Below are positions 22,486 through 32,491 of a DNA stretch of 64,000 nucleotides, one piece after another (within the stretch, counting starts at the first letter, position 1; every line of letters begins with the position of its first letter). The position numbers and the translations under genes were made by a program. A model generated the notes under the pieces. The model had not been told where the DNA came from. It saw nothing but the letters and a program-made list of their open reading frames with translations, and ran no database searches. Origin of the DNA: Isoetes taiwanensis (Eukaryota; Streptophyta; Lycopodiopsida; Isoetales; Isoetaceae); NCBI GenBank assembly GCA_021234155.1, contig JAJEKV010000092.1, positions 3,358,561 through 3,422,560 on the forward strand. The letters run 5' to 3'.

Positions 22486-22814
22486 TGGAAAAATTTGCTT
22501 TGTCCTCAATTAAATTGTATTGAATAATCTCTCTTTTAGATATTATCATGTATTTCATGAAATGTATTTCTATATACTAATTAATGTCTTACCATGATCT
22601 TGACTTGTAAGTGGAATTTTCACATAATTTCTTTTGTACCTAACAATAATTCAAATGTAAATAAGCTTGATTAATGTCTAATCTAAATAACAAGTGTTGA
22701 TGATTAATCCTTGCAGCAAGGAACACAGGCTCAGGTTCTCAAGGCCAAGGCCGACATCACCAGTGGGTACCTAGAAACCTATTCGGACGTGATCAAGATG
22801 ACAACAACGAGGAA
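22486..22814 (+). other. Spacer before gag with possible intron
   Basis: AT-rich from 22,490 to about 22,715. It contains a donor-like TTGTAAGTGG near 22,605 and an acceptor-like 'CCTTGCAG' ending at about 22,716. From there to the gag ATG the gag frame is open ('GRHHQWVPRNLFGRDQDD'), so gag may begin upstream and be spliced. Confidence 0.45.
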
Positions 22815-24326
22815 ATGACGCCGGAAGCAATCAACGCAAGGCTCGTCCAGATGAGGAATCAGATGCATCAGCTGATCCACTGGGCCACCCCATTGATGAA
22901 TGCCCAAGAATATGCACATGCACCACCACCTCCCCCACCGCTACCTCAGCAAGGCATCGAGGAAGGGCCACAGCCGGAGGGGCAGGACAATCAGGGAAAT
23001 GTCAGAGACAGGAAGAGGAAAAGGAGAAACAGAAGGAGTCCAACACCACCTAGCTCCAGTTCATCAGACACTTCAGACAGCCAAGACAGTTCTAGCTCAG
23101 AAAGTGAGTCCGATACTTCACAGGTAAGAGCCAGGGCAAGGAAGGCAGATGACTATCAAAAGAAAGTTGACAGTGCTATGAGCAATGTGTGGAAGACTAG
23201 GAAGTTGGGTCAGTTCTCAGGGAAGGACAGGTCAGGTATGGAGGCAGAAGCCTGGCTTGACGAAATGGAGGAGTTTGGCAACTCTTATGGCATGAAGGAC
23301 AAGGATATAGGGAAGGTTGCTACAGCAAACTTGATAGGAGCAGCTAGAATCTGGTGGAAAGGCTACGCAAAGTCCAATAAGCTCAAAAGGAACAGTTGCA
23401 GATTCAAGACCTTCAGCAAGGCCTTTCGCAGACATTATGTGCCTAGGTCACATACTAGCAGGCAGATCCAGCAATTCTACAGATTGAACCAGGGTACCTT
23501 GTCAGTAGCAAAGTACACAGAGGAATTCATGCGACTCAGGCTCCATGTTCCCGGAGTTTCGGAAAGGCAAGCGGTTGAAACTTACATTGAGGGATTGAAC
23601 AGCAATATCAAAAGGCTAGTCCGAGCAAACAACCCAAAGTCAGTGGCAGAAGCCGAGGATAAAGCCATAAGTTTGGAAGAAGCTCCACCAACGCCAGGGG
23701 AGAGACAGTCGGCCTTCAAAGGAAAGTCAACAGGGCAGTACCAAGGGCAGTACCAGAGTAAGCAATCAGCAGCTACGCCATCAGGAGGCCAGCAGCAAGG
23801 AAGAGCTCAGGATAAGAACTTTGGGGACCGTAAGCCGCAGAATGCATCAGGGGGCAGCGTGCTAAAGCGTATTCTAGACAGTCTGACGAAGGAGAAGAAG
23901 CAGGAGTGTATCGAGAAGAAGCTATGTTTTAGGTGCTTCCAGCCAGGGCACCGAACACATGATTGCCCATTTGTCATGCAGGCAGCTTTGGCAGAGCTTG
24001 GGGATTGGGATTCACCGACAGAAGCAGATGAAGACGACGACCAGCATGAGGCCCAGGACTTCATAGATGGTGAGTGCCATATCTGTGCAAATATTGAGTC
24101 AGGTGATATTGAAAATCAGTCGACAGTCATTGCGGCTGATGGAATCATAGATAGCAACCCATATGCAGTCCTCATAGATACAGGTAGCTCTCACAACTTC
24201 GCCTCTCCTAGGCTGGCTGCCCTAATGAAGAACAAGGTATTGAAGTCTAAGCCAAGGCCAGTTGCTATGGCAAACGGCGCCATTCGGCACACTAAGGGGA
24301 GGAGAATCACATTCGACATAGACTAG
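22815..24326 (+). CDS. Gag and start of protease of the chromovirus
   Basis: Gag packages element RNA into particles. The N-terminal part has a proline-rich patch and a long Ser/Asp run (about residues 70-100). The capsid-like retrotrans_gag region follows ('EAWLDEMEEFGNSYGM', 'ARIWWKGYAKSNKLKRN', 'QIQQFYRLNQGTLSVAKYTEEF', shown only in part). A CCHC zinc knuckle 'CFRCFQPGHRTHDC' lies near residue 375. The aspartic protease begins with the active-site 'LIDTGSSHNFAS' near residue 452. The frame ends at an in-frame TAG at 24,324, after which the same frame continues, so this copy has a premature stop inside the protease. Confidence 0.93.
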   Translation: MTPEAINARLVQMRNQMHQLIHWATPLMNAQEYAHAPPPPPPLPQQGIEEGPQPEGQDNQGNVRDRKRKRRNRRSPTPPSSSSSDTSDSQDSSSSESESDTSQVRARARKADDYQKKVDSAMSNVWKTRKLGQFSGKDRSGMEAEAWLDEMEEFGNSYGMKDKDIGKVATANLIGAARIWWKGYAKSNKLKRNSCRFKTFSKAFRRHYVPRSHTSRQIQQFYRLNQGTLSVAKYTEEFMRLRLHVPGVSERQAVETYIEGLNSNIKRLVRANNPKSVAEAEDKAISLEEAPPTPGERQSAFKGKSTGQYQGQYQSKQSAATPSGGQQQGRAQDKNFGDRKPQNASGGSVLKRILDSLTKEKKQECIEKKLCFRCFQPGHRTHDCPFVMQAALAELGDWDSPTEADEDDDQHEAQDFIDGECHICANIESGDIENQSTVIAADGIIDSNPYAVLIDTGSSHNFASPRLAALMKNKVLKSKPRPVAMANGAIRHTKGRRITFDID

Positions 24327-24728
24327 TGGCCGATGGGGGCAGAAGTCATGGAGATTGGAAGGTATGACCTTATAGTAGGAATGGAGTTCCTAAAGCCAGC
24401 GAAAGCCATGATCGACTGCGATCGCAATGAAGTTGCCATGACAGCACCGGACGGCACCAAATTCATAGTGAGAGGTAAGAAGGCAGCTTCTTCTATGCAG
24501 TGTATTTCTTTGAAGCAGCTAAGGAAAAGTATAGAAAGAAATAAGGTGGATTACATTTTGAGGGTAGAGGCAATTGAGCCCAATAAGCAGGATGGGAGTG
24601 ACCAAAAAGGGAATCCGTTGCCCAAGCCAGTAGCAAGGCTCATTTCGGAATTCAAGGATGTATTCCCAGATGAAATCCGGCAGCTACCACCTTATAGGGG
24701 TGTAGAGTGTGAGATCACATCACATTAG
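24327..24728 (+). pseudogene. Rest of protease and linker to RT
   Basis: Directly after the TAG the frame continues with 'GRYDLIVGMEFLKPAKAMID', the C-terminal strand region of the retropepsin. A linker follows to '[19 protein letters not shown]', the usual sequence before gypsy RT. A 5 bp tandem duplication (ATCACATCAC, 24,714-24,723) then shifts the frame, so RT continues in another frame. Confidence 0.88.
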
Positions 24729-26923
24729 CTCCAGATGCTAAGCCTACTACCAGCAAGGCACCATACAGGATGAGCACACCGGAGTTGATAGAGCTTAAGA
24801 AGCAGCTCCAGGAATTGCTTGAGCTTGGGTTTATTAGAGCAAGTGTGTCTCCTTTTGGAGCACCTATACTCTTCGTGAAGAAGAAAGATGGGAGCTTAAG
24901 AATGTGCATAGGCTATCGCCAGCTCAACAAGCAGATGATAAAGGAAGAAGATATCCATAAGATCGCCTTCAGAACGGGGTATGGTCACTTTGAGTTTACA
25001 GTAATGCCCTTTGGGTTGTCGAATGCTCCAGCAACTTTTATGCGCCTCATGAATGACGTCTTCAGGGATTTCCTAGATGAGTTTGTCATTGTCTTCTTCG
25101 ACGACATTCTAGTCTACAGCAAGTCCATTGAAGATCATGGTCAGCATTTGAGAAGAGTGTTGGAAAAGTTGAGGCGGCATCGCTTGTATGGAAAGCTCTC
25201 CAAATGCCACTTTGCGACTGAAAGAGTGGAGTACTTGGGCCATGTCATATCGGCGGAAGGGATCTCCACCGACCCCGCAAAGATCGAAGCAGTAGTGGAT
25301 TGGCCAGCTCCAGAGAATGTGGCGGAAGTAAGAAGCTTTCTAGGTCTGGCAGGTTATTACAGAAAGTTCGTGAAGGACTTCGCTAAGTGGGCGTCCCCTT
25401 TGACGGACCTCACTAAGAGTGTTAAGGTGAAAGAGTGGAGAACACATTGGTTAGAAAATGTTCAAGCTTCATTTGAAAAGCTTAAGGAGGCCTTAACAAC
25501 AGCACCAGTGCTAGTTCTGCCAGATCTGGACAAGGACAAGATAGTAGCAACAGATGCAAGTAAGATAGCGACAGGTGGAGTTCTTATGCAAGAAGGAAGA
25601 GTAATAGCCTATGATTCCAAGAAGTTGAACGACACCGAGCAGCGCTATCCAACCCATGATCAGGAACTTCTAGCTATTGTCAGAGCTCTTCGTATTTGGA
25701 GGCATTATTTGCTTGGGAGGAAGTTTCAGTTAGATACTGATCACCAGAGCCTCCAATACATCTTCACCCAACCGCTCCTCAATCTAAGGCAAAGGAGGTG
25801 GATGGAATTCCTAGAAGAGTATGATTTCGAGATTGCTTATAAGCCAGGTAAGTTGAATGTGGTTGCTGATGCTCTTTCTAGAAGACCCCTTGAGACGAGA
25901 ACACATTGTAATGCTATATCAACTCTTTCAAGTGGGTATGGCAAGAAAATTGAGGAGACATTACCATTTGATGGTGATTTCAAGGAGGTATGGGAAAGCC
26001 TCTCTAGGGAGGCTAGAACAGATAAGGAACGAGAAGCCTTCAAGCATTATAAGAAGGAAGGCAACTTGTTGTACCATAAGCATAAGTTGTGTGTTCCCGA
26101 ATCGTCAGGTACAAGGAAGTTAATTCTTCATGACACACACAACAGCCCAATAGCAGGGCATGCAGGTTTTATGAAGACCTACTTCAAGATTCGAAGTAGC
26201 TATTTCTGGCCGGGAATGAAGAAGCAGATAGCAAGATATATCCGGGAGTGCCAGTTGTGCCAGCAAACCAAAGCGGAGCAACTTCGGATCCCAGGTGCCT
26301 TAGAGCCTTTGGGGGTGCCAAATGCTAAGTGGGAGGTCATAAGCATGGATTTTATAACAGGACTTCCCAAAACTCTTCGAGGCAAGGATGCATTGATGGT
26401 CGTAGTAGACAAATTATCTAAGATGGCACATTTTGTGCCTTGTAAGACTACGGACACAGCATTAATGAAGCTCTCCATGAGCACGGCTTATCATCCCCAA
26501 ACAGATGGTCAGACGGAGAGGACGAATCGAATTATTGAAGACATGCTTAGAAGCTTTGTGTGGAATAAGCAGTCCAAGTGGGAGGAGTACATCCACTTGG
26601 TGGAATTCGCCTACAATAGTGCCAAGCAGGAGTCATCTCAGATGTCTCCTTTCATGGTAAATTACGGGTACCAGTGCCTAACCCCGGATACTTGGCACAA
26701 TCCTGTGTCTAAGGTTGAAGTATCCCAGCAGATGCTAGGAGATATGCAGCAGCTGGTGGAAGAAGTAAGGGGTTACCTCCTAGCAGCAAGAAGTCGGCAG
26801 AAGAGTGTAGCCGACAAGCACAGGACCGTAAGAGAGTTCAAGATAGGCAATAGCATGTGGTTGAAGATCAAGGTCAAGCAAGCTAAGCTTCGGATTGGGA
26901 GTTGCAAGAAGCTTGCCCCTTGA
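24729..26923 (+). pseudogene. RT, RNase H and integrase of the chromovirus, with internal deletions
   Basis: RT starts with '[17 protein letters not shown]' and '[18 protein letters not shown]', with the catalytic 'FFDDILVYS' near 25,095. Between 'YRQLNK' and 'IKEEDI' (about 24,932) the stretch that normally holds motif A and its first catalytic Asp is absent, in frame. RNase H follows ('[13 protein letters not shown]', '[12 protein letters not shown]', '[11 protein letters not shown]'). Integrase has its HHCC finger ('CQLCQQ', about 26,250), the first catalytic Asp ('[11 protein letters not shown]') and the Glu ('[12 protein letters not shown]'). The segment with the second Asp is missing between 'TTDTA' and '[10 protein letters not shown]' (about 26,465), again in frame. 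The frame ends at a TGA (26,921) in place of what is probably Arg before 'WAGPFKILERVG'. Confidence 0.93.
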
Positions 26924-27313
26924 TGGGCTGGTCCGTTCAAGATTTTGGAGAGAGTGGGCTCCCAAGCCTACAAGTTGGATCTTTCGGCCCATCTCAAAGT
27001 TCACAAGGTTTTCCACGTAAGTTTATTGAAAAGGCACAATCCTAACCCTGAAGAGGTCTTGGATACTCCAACTTTGTTGGAGATGACGGAGGAGCAAGTC
27101 GAAATTGTGCCTGAGTTACTTCTTGATAAGTCATTCAAGAAGACTAGGAGGTCTCAATTCCTCCAGTATTTGGTCAAGTGGAAGCACTTGCCCGTGGAAG
27201 ACGCGACATGGGTATTGAAGCAGGATTTGGAGAAGCAATACCCAGAATTTATGAAGGAGTTTGATGGGCGAGTCGTCTCCGACTTGGTCGACCCCGACTT
27301 GCCAGGAGGTTAG
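26924..27313 (+). pseudogene. Integrase C-terminus with chromodomain
   Basis: It continues in frame after the TGA with 'WAGPFKILERVG', 'YKLDLSAHLKVHKVFHVSLL', a conserved gypsy integrase end. A chromodomain follows (about 27,130-27,265): 'QYLVKWKHLPVEDATWV', then the C-terminal helix 'DLEKQYPEF'. Chromodomains of this type bind methylated H3 tails and guide integration into heterochromatin in known chromoviruses. No ATG is needed, since this piece would be translated as part of pol before the stop arose. Confidence 0.9.
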
Positions 27314-28125
27314 CTTAGTATGTTTCTTAGTTAGCCTCTAGCTCTGGCAGATGTATTCTAGCTAGTGGAATACATATGCCAGAATCTTGGAACATGTGGG
27401 CGATGATGAGATAAGCAACATGCACCAAGAGGTGCGCATGACCAATAGGGTCATGCGAGAGAGAGAGAGAAGTAAGGCATGGTGCGCGACGATGGGACAT
27501 CGGTCGGATACTCCCTATGCCACAATGCGGGGTTCGCACACCTGGCCATAGGGGGGTCATGGTGAAGGTCAAAGTGATCATGTGCGATGATGGGATCGTG
27601 AGACGTTCCCTAGCTTAAAACCCTTGGGGCATGATGCACTAGGGGTACTTTCTCAGACTTAGGTAACCGAAAGGTACAAGGTAGCACTTGATCATGGGCG
27701 ATGATGGGATCATCTTAAATGGTCCTTAAGCTCAAATCCGAAAGGGCCATGATCGAGTGCCAGGTATTGGTAAGGGGGGTGGTCCCCTAAAACCACAAAC
27801 TTATTAATTAAACTAACGTAATGTGCTCCTTGTGCAGGAAAGTGAGAAGTGAGCATCGAGGTGGGGCGCATTACGAGAAGATGGGGAACCATAATTTAGA
27901 TTATGAACCCTAATAACTCTTATAATAATATTTTGAATTATTGTAAGAAGTAACCTTGTAAAGGCTATATAATTTTGTATAAGTACAAGTATAGCCTAAA
28001 TTTTGATATTTAACTCTTTAATAGGAAGCTGATCGTTTAAATTAAATTTAAGTGTATGATTCTGATGTGTTTTGCAGGATAGAGTAGGCTCGTCACCTTA
28101 GCGCAATGCTGAGGACAGCATTGTC
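27314..28125. other. Non-coding 3' region of the chromovirus
   Basis: It contains a repeated module near 27,390-27,740: 'GGGCGATGATG', 'GATCATGTGCGATGATGGG' and 'GATCATGGGCGATGATGGG' recur three times with 'GATCGT' or 'ATCAT' ends. An AT-rich stretch follows. No coding capacity is apparent. Confidence 0.5.
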
Positions 28126-28148
28126 CTAAGGGGGAGGGAGGGGGAGAA
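28126..28148 (+). other. Polypurine tract
   Basis: AAGGGGGAGGGAGGGGGAG lies directly before the 3' LTR and is the expected primer for plus-strand DNA synthesis. Confidence 0.9.
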
Positions 28149-29779
28149 TGTGACGTTCCAGGGGAATATACGCTATAAATACGTATATTCCTGGACCCGT
28201 CACAATACAAGTCTACTTATGTAGCCTCGTATGCCTTAGAAAGTGGCAAGGGGTGCACATCTAAGTTAATTATTTAACTTAGATAACCTTAGGATAAGGC
28301 CCATTTTCCGCATGGCCTTATCCTATTGGGGCAACCGCCACACGGCCTCACCCTAGTGGTGCCACGTGACATCCCATGTGGACCCAACCTATATTAACAT
28401 AAACCCTAACCCTAGGCCCTTTTTCCCTGACCTAGCACCTGAACTCCCATCTACGTGCCCGAAACCCCGTTTCGAGCATCGTTCGTCATAGCCTAGCCTG
28501 GAGCAGCAGCCCCTGGAAGGTGTGAATGATCGTTGAGGGAGCAAGCCTTCGACCCACGTCAAGGAGCATGGAGACGCCAGGGATGGGAGGGAGCGCTTCT
28601 GGAGGAGGTAGGTTGAGTAGAGTTCATGTTAGTACATCTGGAAGTTAGCACTCCAGATGGGTTAGTATTTCGTGTCTAGAGTAGAGCCACCCTAGAACCT
28701 TTGTTGAACATCTTGAACCCTAATCAAGGAACCCTAACTGTTAGTTAGATATGTATGATTAGGTTAAGATGTTCTTATTATGATTATCATGATATGATGT
28801 TATGGGATGTTTGCTCCTCTTGTTTTGGGACGGGGGTAGAGACCTAGGGCCATATGTAGTATGCTCCTAGTGTAGATCCCTTAGTTCCTATTATTTGCGG
28901 CCTGTGCATAGGAACCCACCGGGCTATGGAAGCTATGATGTGACTCAGCACTACACAACGGGGCTAGAGGCAAGATGGAGGGTGGATCCCTGCCGAGTGG
29001 GGGCTTCGGGGGATCCCATAGTGGGCTAGGCTTATGGTCGGTCACTTTGTGTGGGCCGAGCATGGGTCCGACACCTCCTGGGGCAATGGTGTCGCCCTGC
29101 CTCTCAAGAGTTGCAAGTGTCAGCTTGGCTCTTGTTTTGGGGGGTTCAGTCGGGTACGAATCGTGTGTCGTCATGATTCTCTAGCCGCCCGTGGAGCCTC
29201 TAGACCCCGGGAAGGGGAGATGCAACCCTTCCTACCTCGACGGACCAGGGAGATGCAACCTGGAGTAGTCCCGATGGGTGATGCCATGGGATTGCGTATC
29301 CGGAAGGTTAGAGTCATGCCAGAGCCTGATCTAGCCCATCTGCAAAGTATGCACAGGAGGGGCGGATGGAGTGGTCAACCCTAGCCATTGTCTTATGCCA
29401 GCCCCGCCATTGTTATGACTTAGTCTGTTCTATCTTGAGGCCTTAGCAGTCAGTCGACTTCCCTATGTGTCGGAGCCACGGGTAGGAGCTCTCATGTTTC
29501 ATGGCATATGATTATGTTCTTTGCATCTATGGATATGCGATTGAGCTACCCTTCGAGGTAGCATATTGTATTGTATTGCTAGTTTTGACTTGTTTATGCT
29601 TCCGCTGTGATAGGAGCCCATAGGGGAAGGGCGCGCAAGACACCTTCGTGTCCCCTTCCCGCACTACGGAGGTTCCATAGTGCGGGACAGACGGAGGGCC
29701 TGTGCGGTTGTTGAGCCGGAAGGGGGATTTCCTGTCGAGTGTACGGCCGGGCGCCATATATTTAGCAGGGAGCGTCACA
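28149..29779 (+). repeat. 3' LTR (1,631 bp)
   Basis: It starts TGTGACG and ends CGTCACA like the 5' copy. It differs by about 25 substitutions, mostly transitions, and lacks 14 bases in two indels relative to the 5' LTR. Confidence 0.96.
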
Positions 29780-29784
29780 GGAAC
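29780..29784 (+). repeat. Target-site duplication GGAAC (right)
   Basis: Exact match to 17,080-17,084. Confidence 0.92.
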
Positions 29785-30109
29785 TATGGAAAGATAATGC
29801 TTACTAGATCTCTTGATCCCAATTTCAAGTATGCCCATAACTTGACCAGGAAGCTTCAAAGGACTAGGCAATCCAAAAGTCATACTCTGGCAAAGAGGAA
29901 ATTCCCTCCTTCGGGCGTGGCAGCATGCCGTTCGCTAGTGTACGACATACGGGATACTAATAACTCATCTGTCAGCCTTAAATTTTAAAGGTAGCCTTCG
30001 ATGCTACATGGACGGTAGAGGGTTGTGAGGAAATGATTATGGACAATGGGATAACCGTGGAGATAATCGATGGGTGAGATTTGTCCACCCACAAATCCAA
30101 CGGTTCGGG

Positions 30110-30830
30110 GACTCCACGACCTCAGGGGGATCCTGGGAGGCGGGATTAGCATCACCCAGGTTAGCAATGAGGGTGGGATCCCGGAGGGCGAGATCACGCA
30201 GGAATACCCTGGTTGATGGCATGGCATGTCGTCCAGGTCAGCCACGGATGCGGGATCCAGGAGGGCGGGATCACGCAGGAACATCATAGCCGATGACATG
30301 GCATGTCGGCCAGGTCAGCCATGGAGGCAGGGTTCCAGAGGGCGGGACCACGGAAGCCCATCGTGGCTGATGGCATGGCATGTCGGCCAAGTCATTACGG
30401 AGGCGGGTCCCTGGAGGGCAAGATCACGGAGGAACATTATGGCTGATGGGGTGGCATGTTGGTCAGGTCATCAGGAGGCGGGATCCCAGAGGACGGGATC
30501 ATGCGATCCCGCTGATGGGGATCCCAGAGCAGGGATCACGGTGGCAGATAATGGAGTCGTCGGAGGTGGGATTCTGGAGGAGGGGATCACAATTGTGCCA
30601 TTGACGGGGATTCTCGAGACGGGGATCACCAGCCTCGATATAACAGGGTCGTCGGGGGGCTGGATCTCAGAGGCGGGGATCACAACTATGCCATGGACGT
30701 GATCTAGGAGGTGGGGATCACCAGGGTCGATATCAGAAGAGGATAATAGCTAGGCCCCAGAGATCCCAGAGGAGGGGATAACACAACGTGATCCGGGAGG
30801 ACGGCATCTCTCGCGGATGGCTGAGATCTC
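30110..30830 (+). repeat. GATC-rich minisatellite with 'GGCATGGCATGTCGG' spacers
   Basis: Degenerate units of about 75-85 bp, each with a GGGATCCnGGAGGGCGGG-type block, a 'GATCACG' block and, in the first half, 'GATGGCATGGCATGTCGGCC'. The second half (30,470-30,790) is built of shorter GGGATC blocks. The core resembles the array at 14,185-14,565. Open frames across it are a by-product of the repeat. Confidence 0.8.
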
Positions 30831-30924
30831 ACGAGGGGTTGGACGGCCAAGATTAGCCTAATGGTACCTGGCCGGTGTCATGGGTAAATATATCTTCACC
30901 CCTTTTAATTGAGTTTGCAAGGAT
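30831..30924. other. Short spacer before the LINE
   Basis: Nothing recognised. Confidence 0.4.
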
Positions 30925-30938
30925 ACTACGAGGTAGTC
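30925..30938. repeat. LINE target-site duplication (left)
   Basis: ACTACGAGGTAGTC matches 37,951-37,964 (ACTACGAGATAGTC) with one difference. It borders the poly(A) end of the LINE. Confidence 0.88.
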
Positions 30939-31146
30939 TTTTTTTTTTTTAATTTAAGGCTAAAGTATATTAAAATCCGTATGGTAAAAGTTACATGCAA
31001 AGCTTTCAATAGCTTTTTTGCGAAAAACCTTTAAGATAGGGTAGGTTAAGGACCCTGATCAGAACTATCAAAATCCAAAATAGAACATAAAGAGTTCCTG
31101 ATAGCTCAAAATAGCAAAGTATCTAATTTCAAGATTAGCATGGTGG

Positions 31147-31599
31147 TCAGTATTCACCCGAAAATCTTCTTTTCTTAGGCTCCCTTCGAGAGTGATCCTT
31201 CCTGCCCATTCCCTTGTTAGCTACAATGAACAAGCAGTAAGAGCATTTGCATAAGTGAGCCTTCCCGGGATTGAATCTGTCTTTTTTGTCTTTTGCAGTG
31301 CATAGTATATATCTTTTCTCATCAAAGTAGGAGGTGCAGGCGCAGTTGCATTGACATTCCTCTCCATGCTCATTAGGTACCTCGACCCCAAACCGAGTAA
31401 GCCATAAGGCATTCGCATGGAGATTCATCCTTTTCCATCTCAGTCTTTTAAACATGATAAGAGTATTTCCTGCAAGCAAGAAGAAAATAGGCATTAGAAA
31501 ATAGAACAAAACCTCAATTCTGATTGCCATAAGCTTCCAAAACCCAATTAATGTCATATTGGGCTTGTTTAATAATGGCATTGGGCCAAACAATCTCAT
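31147..31599 (-). pseudogene. LINE 3' end with Cys-rich stretch
   Basis: A short frame after the zinc-binding end of RT. The cysteine-rich part 'ECQCNCACTSYF...CTA' (about 31,300-31,370) is not a motif I can name. It may be the end of ORF2 in a shifted frame or 3' untranslated sequence. Confidence 0.4.
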
Positions 31600-31689
31600 C
31601 CTTGAAAATCAAGGCATTTTTTCCCTTCCACATTCTTCATAGGAGAATATATCTCCTCCATTCAACTGGGTTGGCAAGGAAAAAAAAGC

Positions 31690-32463
31690 TCAATAGTTTG
31701 CATATTGGCTAGACCAGGAATTGAGCTCAGTTTCTGCTAACTCCAGAATCCATTCTGCCCATAGACAATTTTTGAATAAATGTTCTTCATTTTCCTGATC
31801 CTGCAAACATCTAGCACAGATGTCAGAATTAGACATGTTGAGCCTCCACCTCTTTCTGTTGGTAGCAAGGGCTCTATGCCAAAGCTGCCACATGAATGCC
31901 TTGATTTTTGGAAGGATGGGACTTTTCCACATGAAGGTCAAATTTCTGAAGACTCTATCAGCATCAATATTCCATTTAATGTGAATGGATATTTCTTGGT
32001 TCCTGTTAAGATACCTGTAAGCCAAATTAACTCTGTATCCACAAAAACCATTAATATGCCAGAACTCATTAGTGTTATGCCATTCTCCAATTGCCAATCT
32101 CTGAGAAACACTATCGAATAGCTGCCTGGAGTCCTCTCTCAAATCTCTAAGGGTTGATTCCTGATAATCAAAATCATCAATAATATCCCTTATATAAATT
32201 ATGCCTCTATTAGTCCACTGTTTAGTTAACTTAGGAAAATTAGTGGCTAAACACATATTCGGATCATCCAAAATTAGAGAGGGACTCCAGAAAATAGGTT
32301 GGTCTTGAGAAAGGCCTTCTTTCCATGTGTACATACCTATCACCTTTAACCATGCTCTGATCCATTTCTTGATAATCAAAGGCATGGAGGTAGGGACAGT
32401 AAAGTCAAAGTAAATGCTATGAGGCAGCTGCATTTTGAGGTTCTCCAGCCAAAGGGATGACAC
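31690..32463 (-). pseudogene. LINE ORF2 C-terminus, zf-RVT domain
   Basis: The end of the frame reads 'KIKAFMWQLWHRALATNRKR' and 'CARCLQDQENEEHLFKNC', the C-x2-C...H...C zinc-binding module (zf-RVT) at the end of plant LINE reverse transcriptases. It is one frame away from the RT part upstream. Confidence 0.9.
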
Positions 32464-32491
32464 TTTTCAATATAATGGGAGATGAGAACAC

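Larger units (their letters stand above)
17085..29779 (+). mobile_element. Complete Ty3/gypsy chromovirus with two accessory genes, one histone H3-like
   Basis: A 12,695 bp LTR retrotransposon with matching LTRs, a 5 bp target duplication, a primer-binding site complementary to initiator tRNA-Met and a purine-rich tract. Gene order is 5' LTR, H3-like ORF, orphan 507-residue ORF, gag, protease, RT, RNase H, integrase, chromodomain, 3' LTR. The LTRs differ by about 25 substitutions plus a 13 bp and a 1 bp indel over about 1.64 kb (counted by eye), so the insertion is fairly young. Pol order with integrase last and a C-terminal chromodomain places it in the chromoviruses. Placing extra genes between the 5' LTR and gag is unusual. 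It is known for Ogre-type Tat elements but, as far as I know, not for chromoviruses. The pol genes are damaged. Confidence 0.97.

Noticed and set aside
30226-30702. 158-codon ORF in the minisatellite
   Set aside because: A repeat-driven open frame ('RRAGSRRN' type repeats) that changes character with the array.
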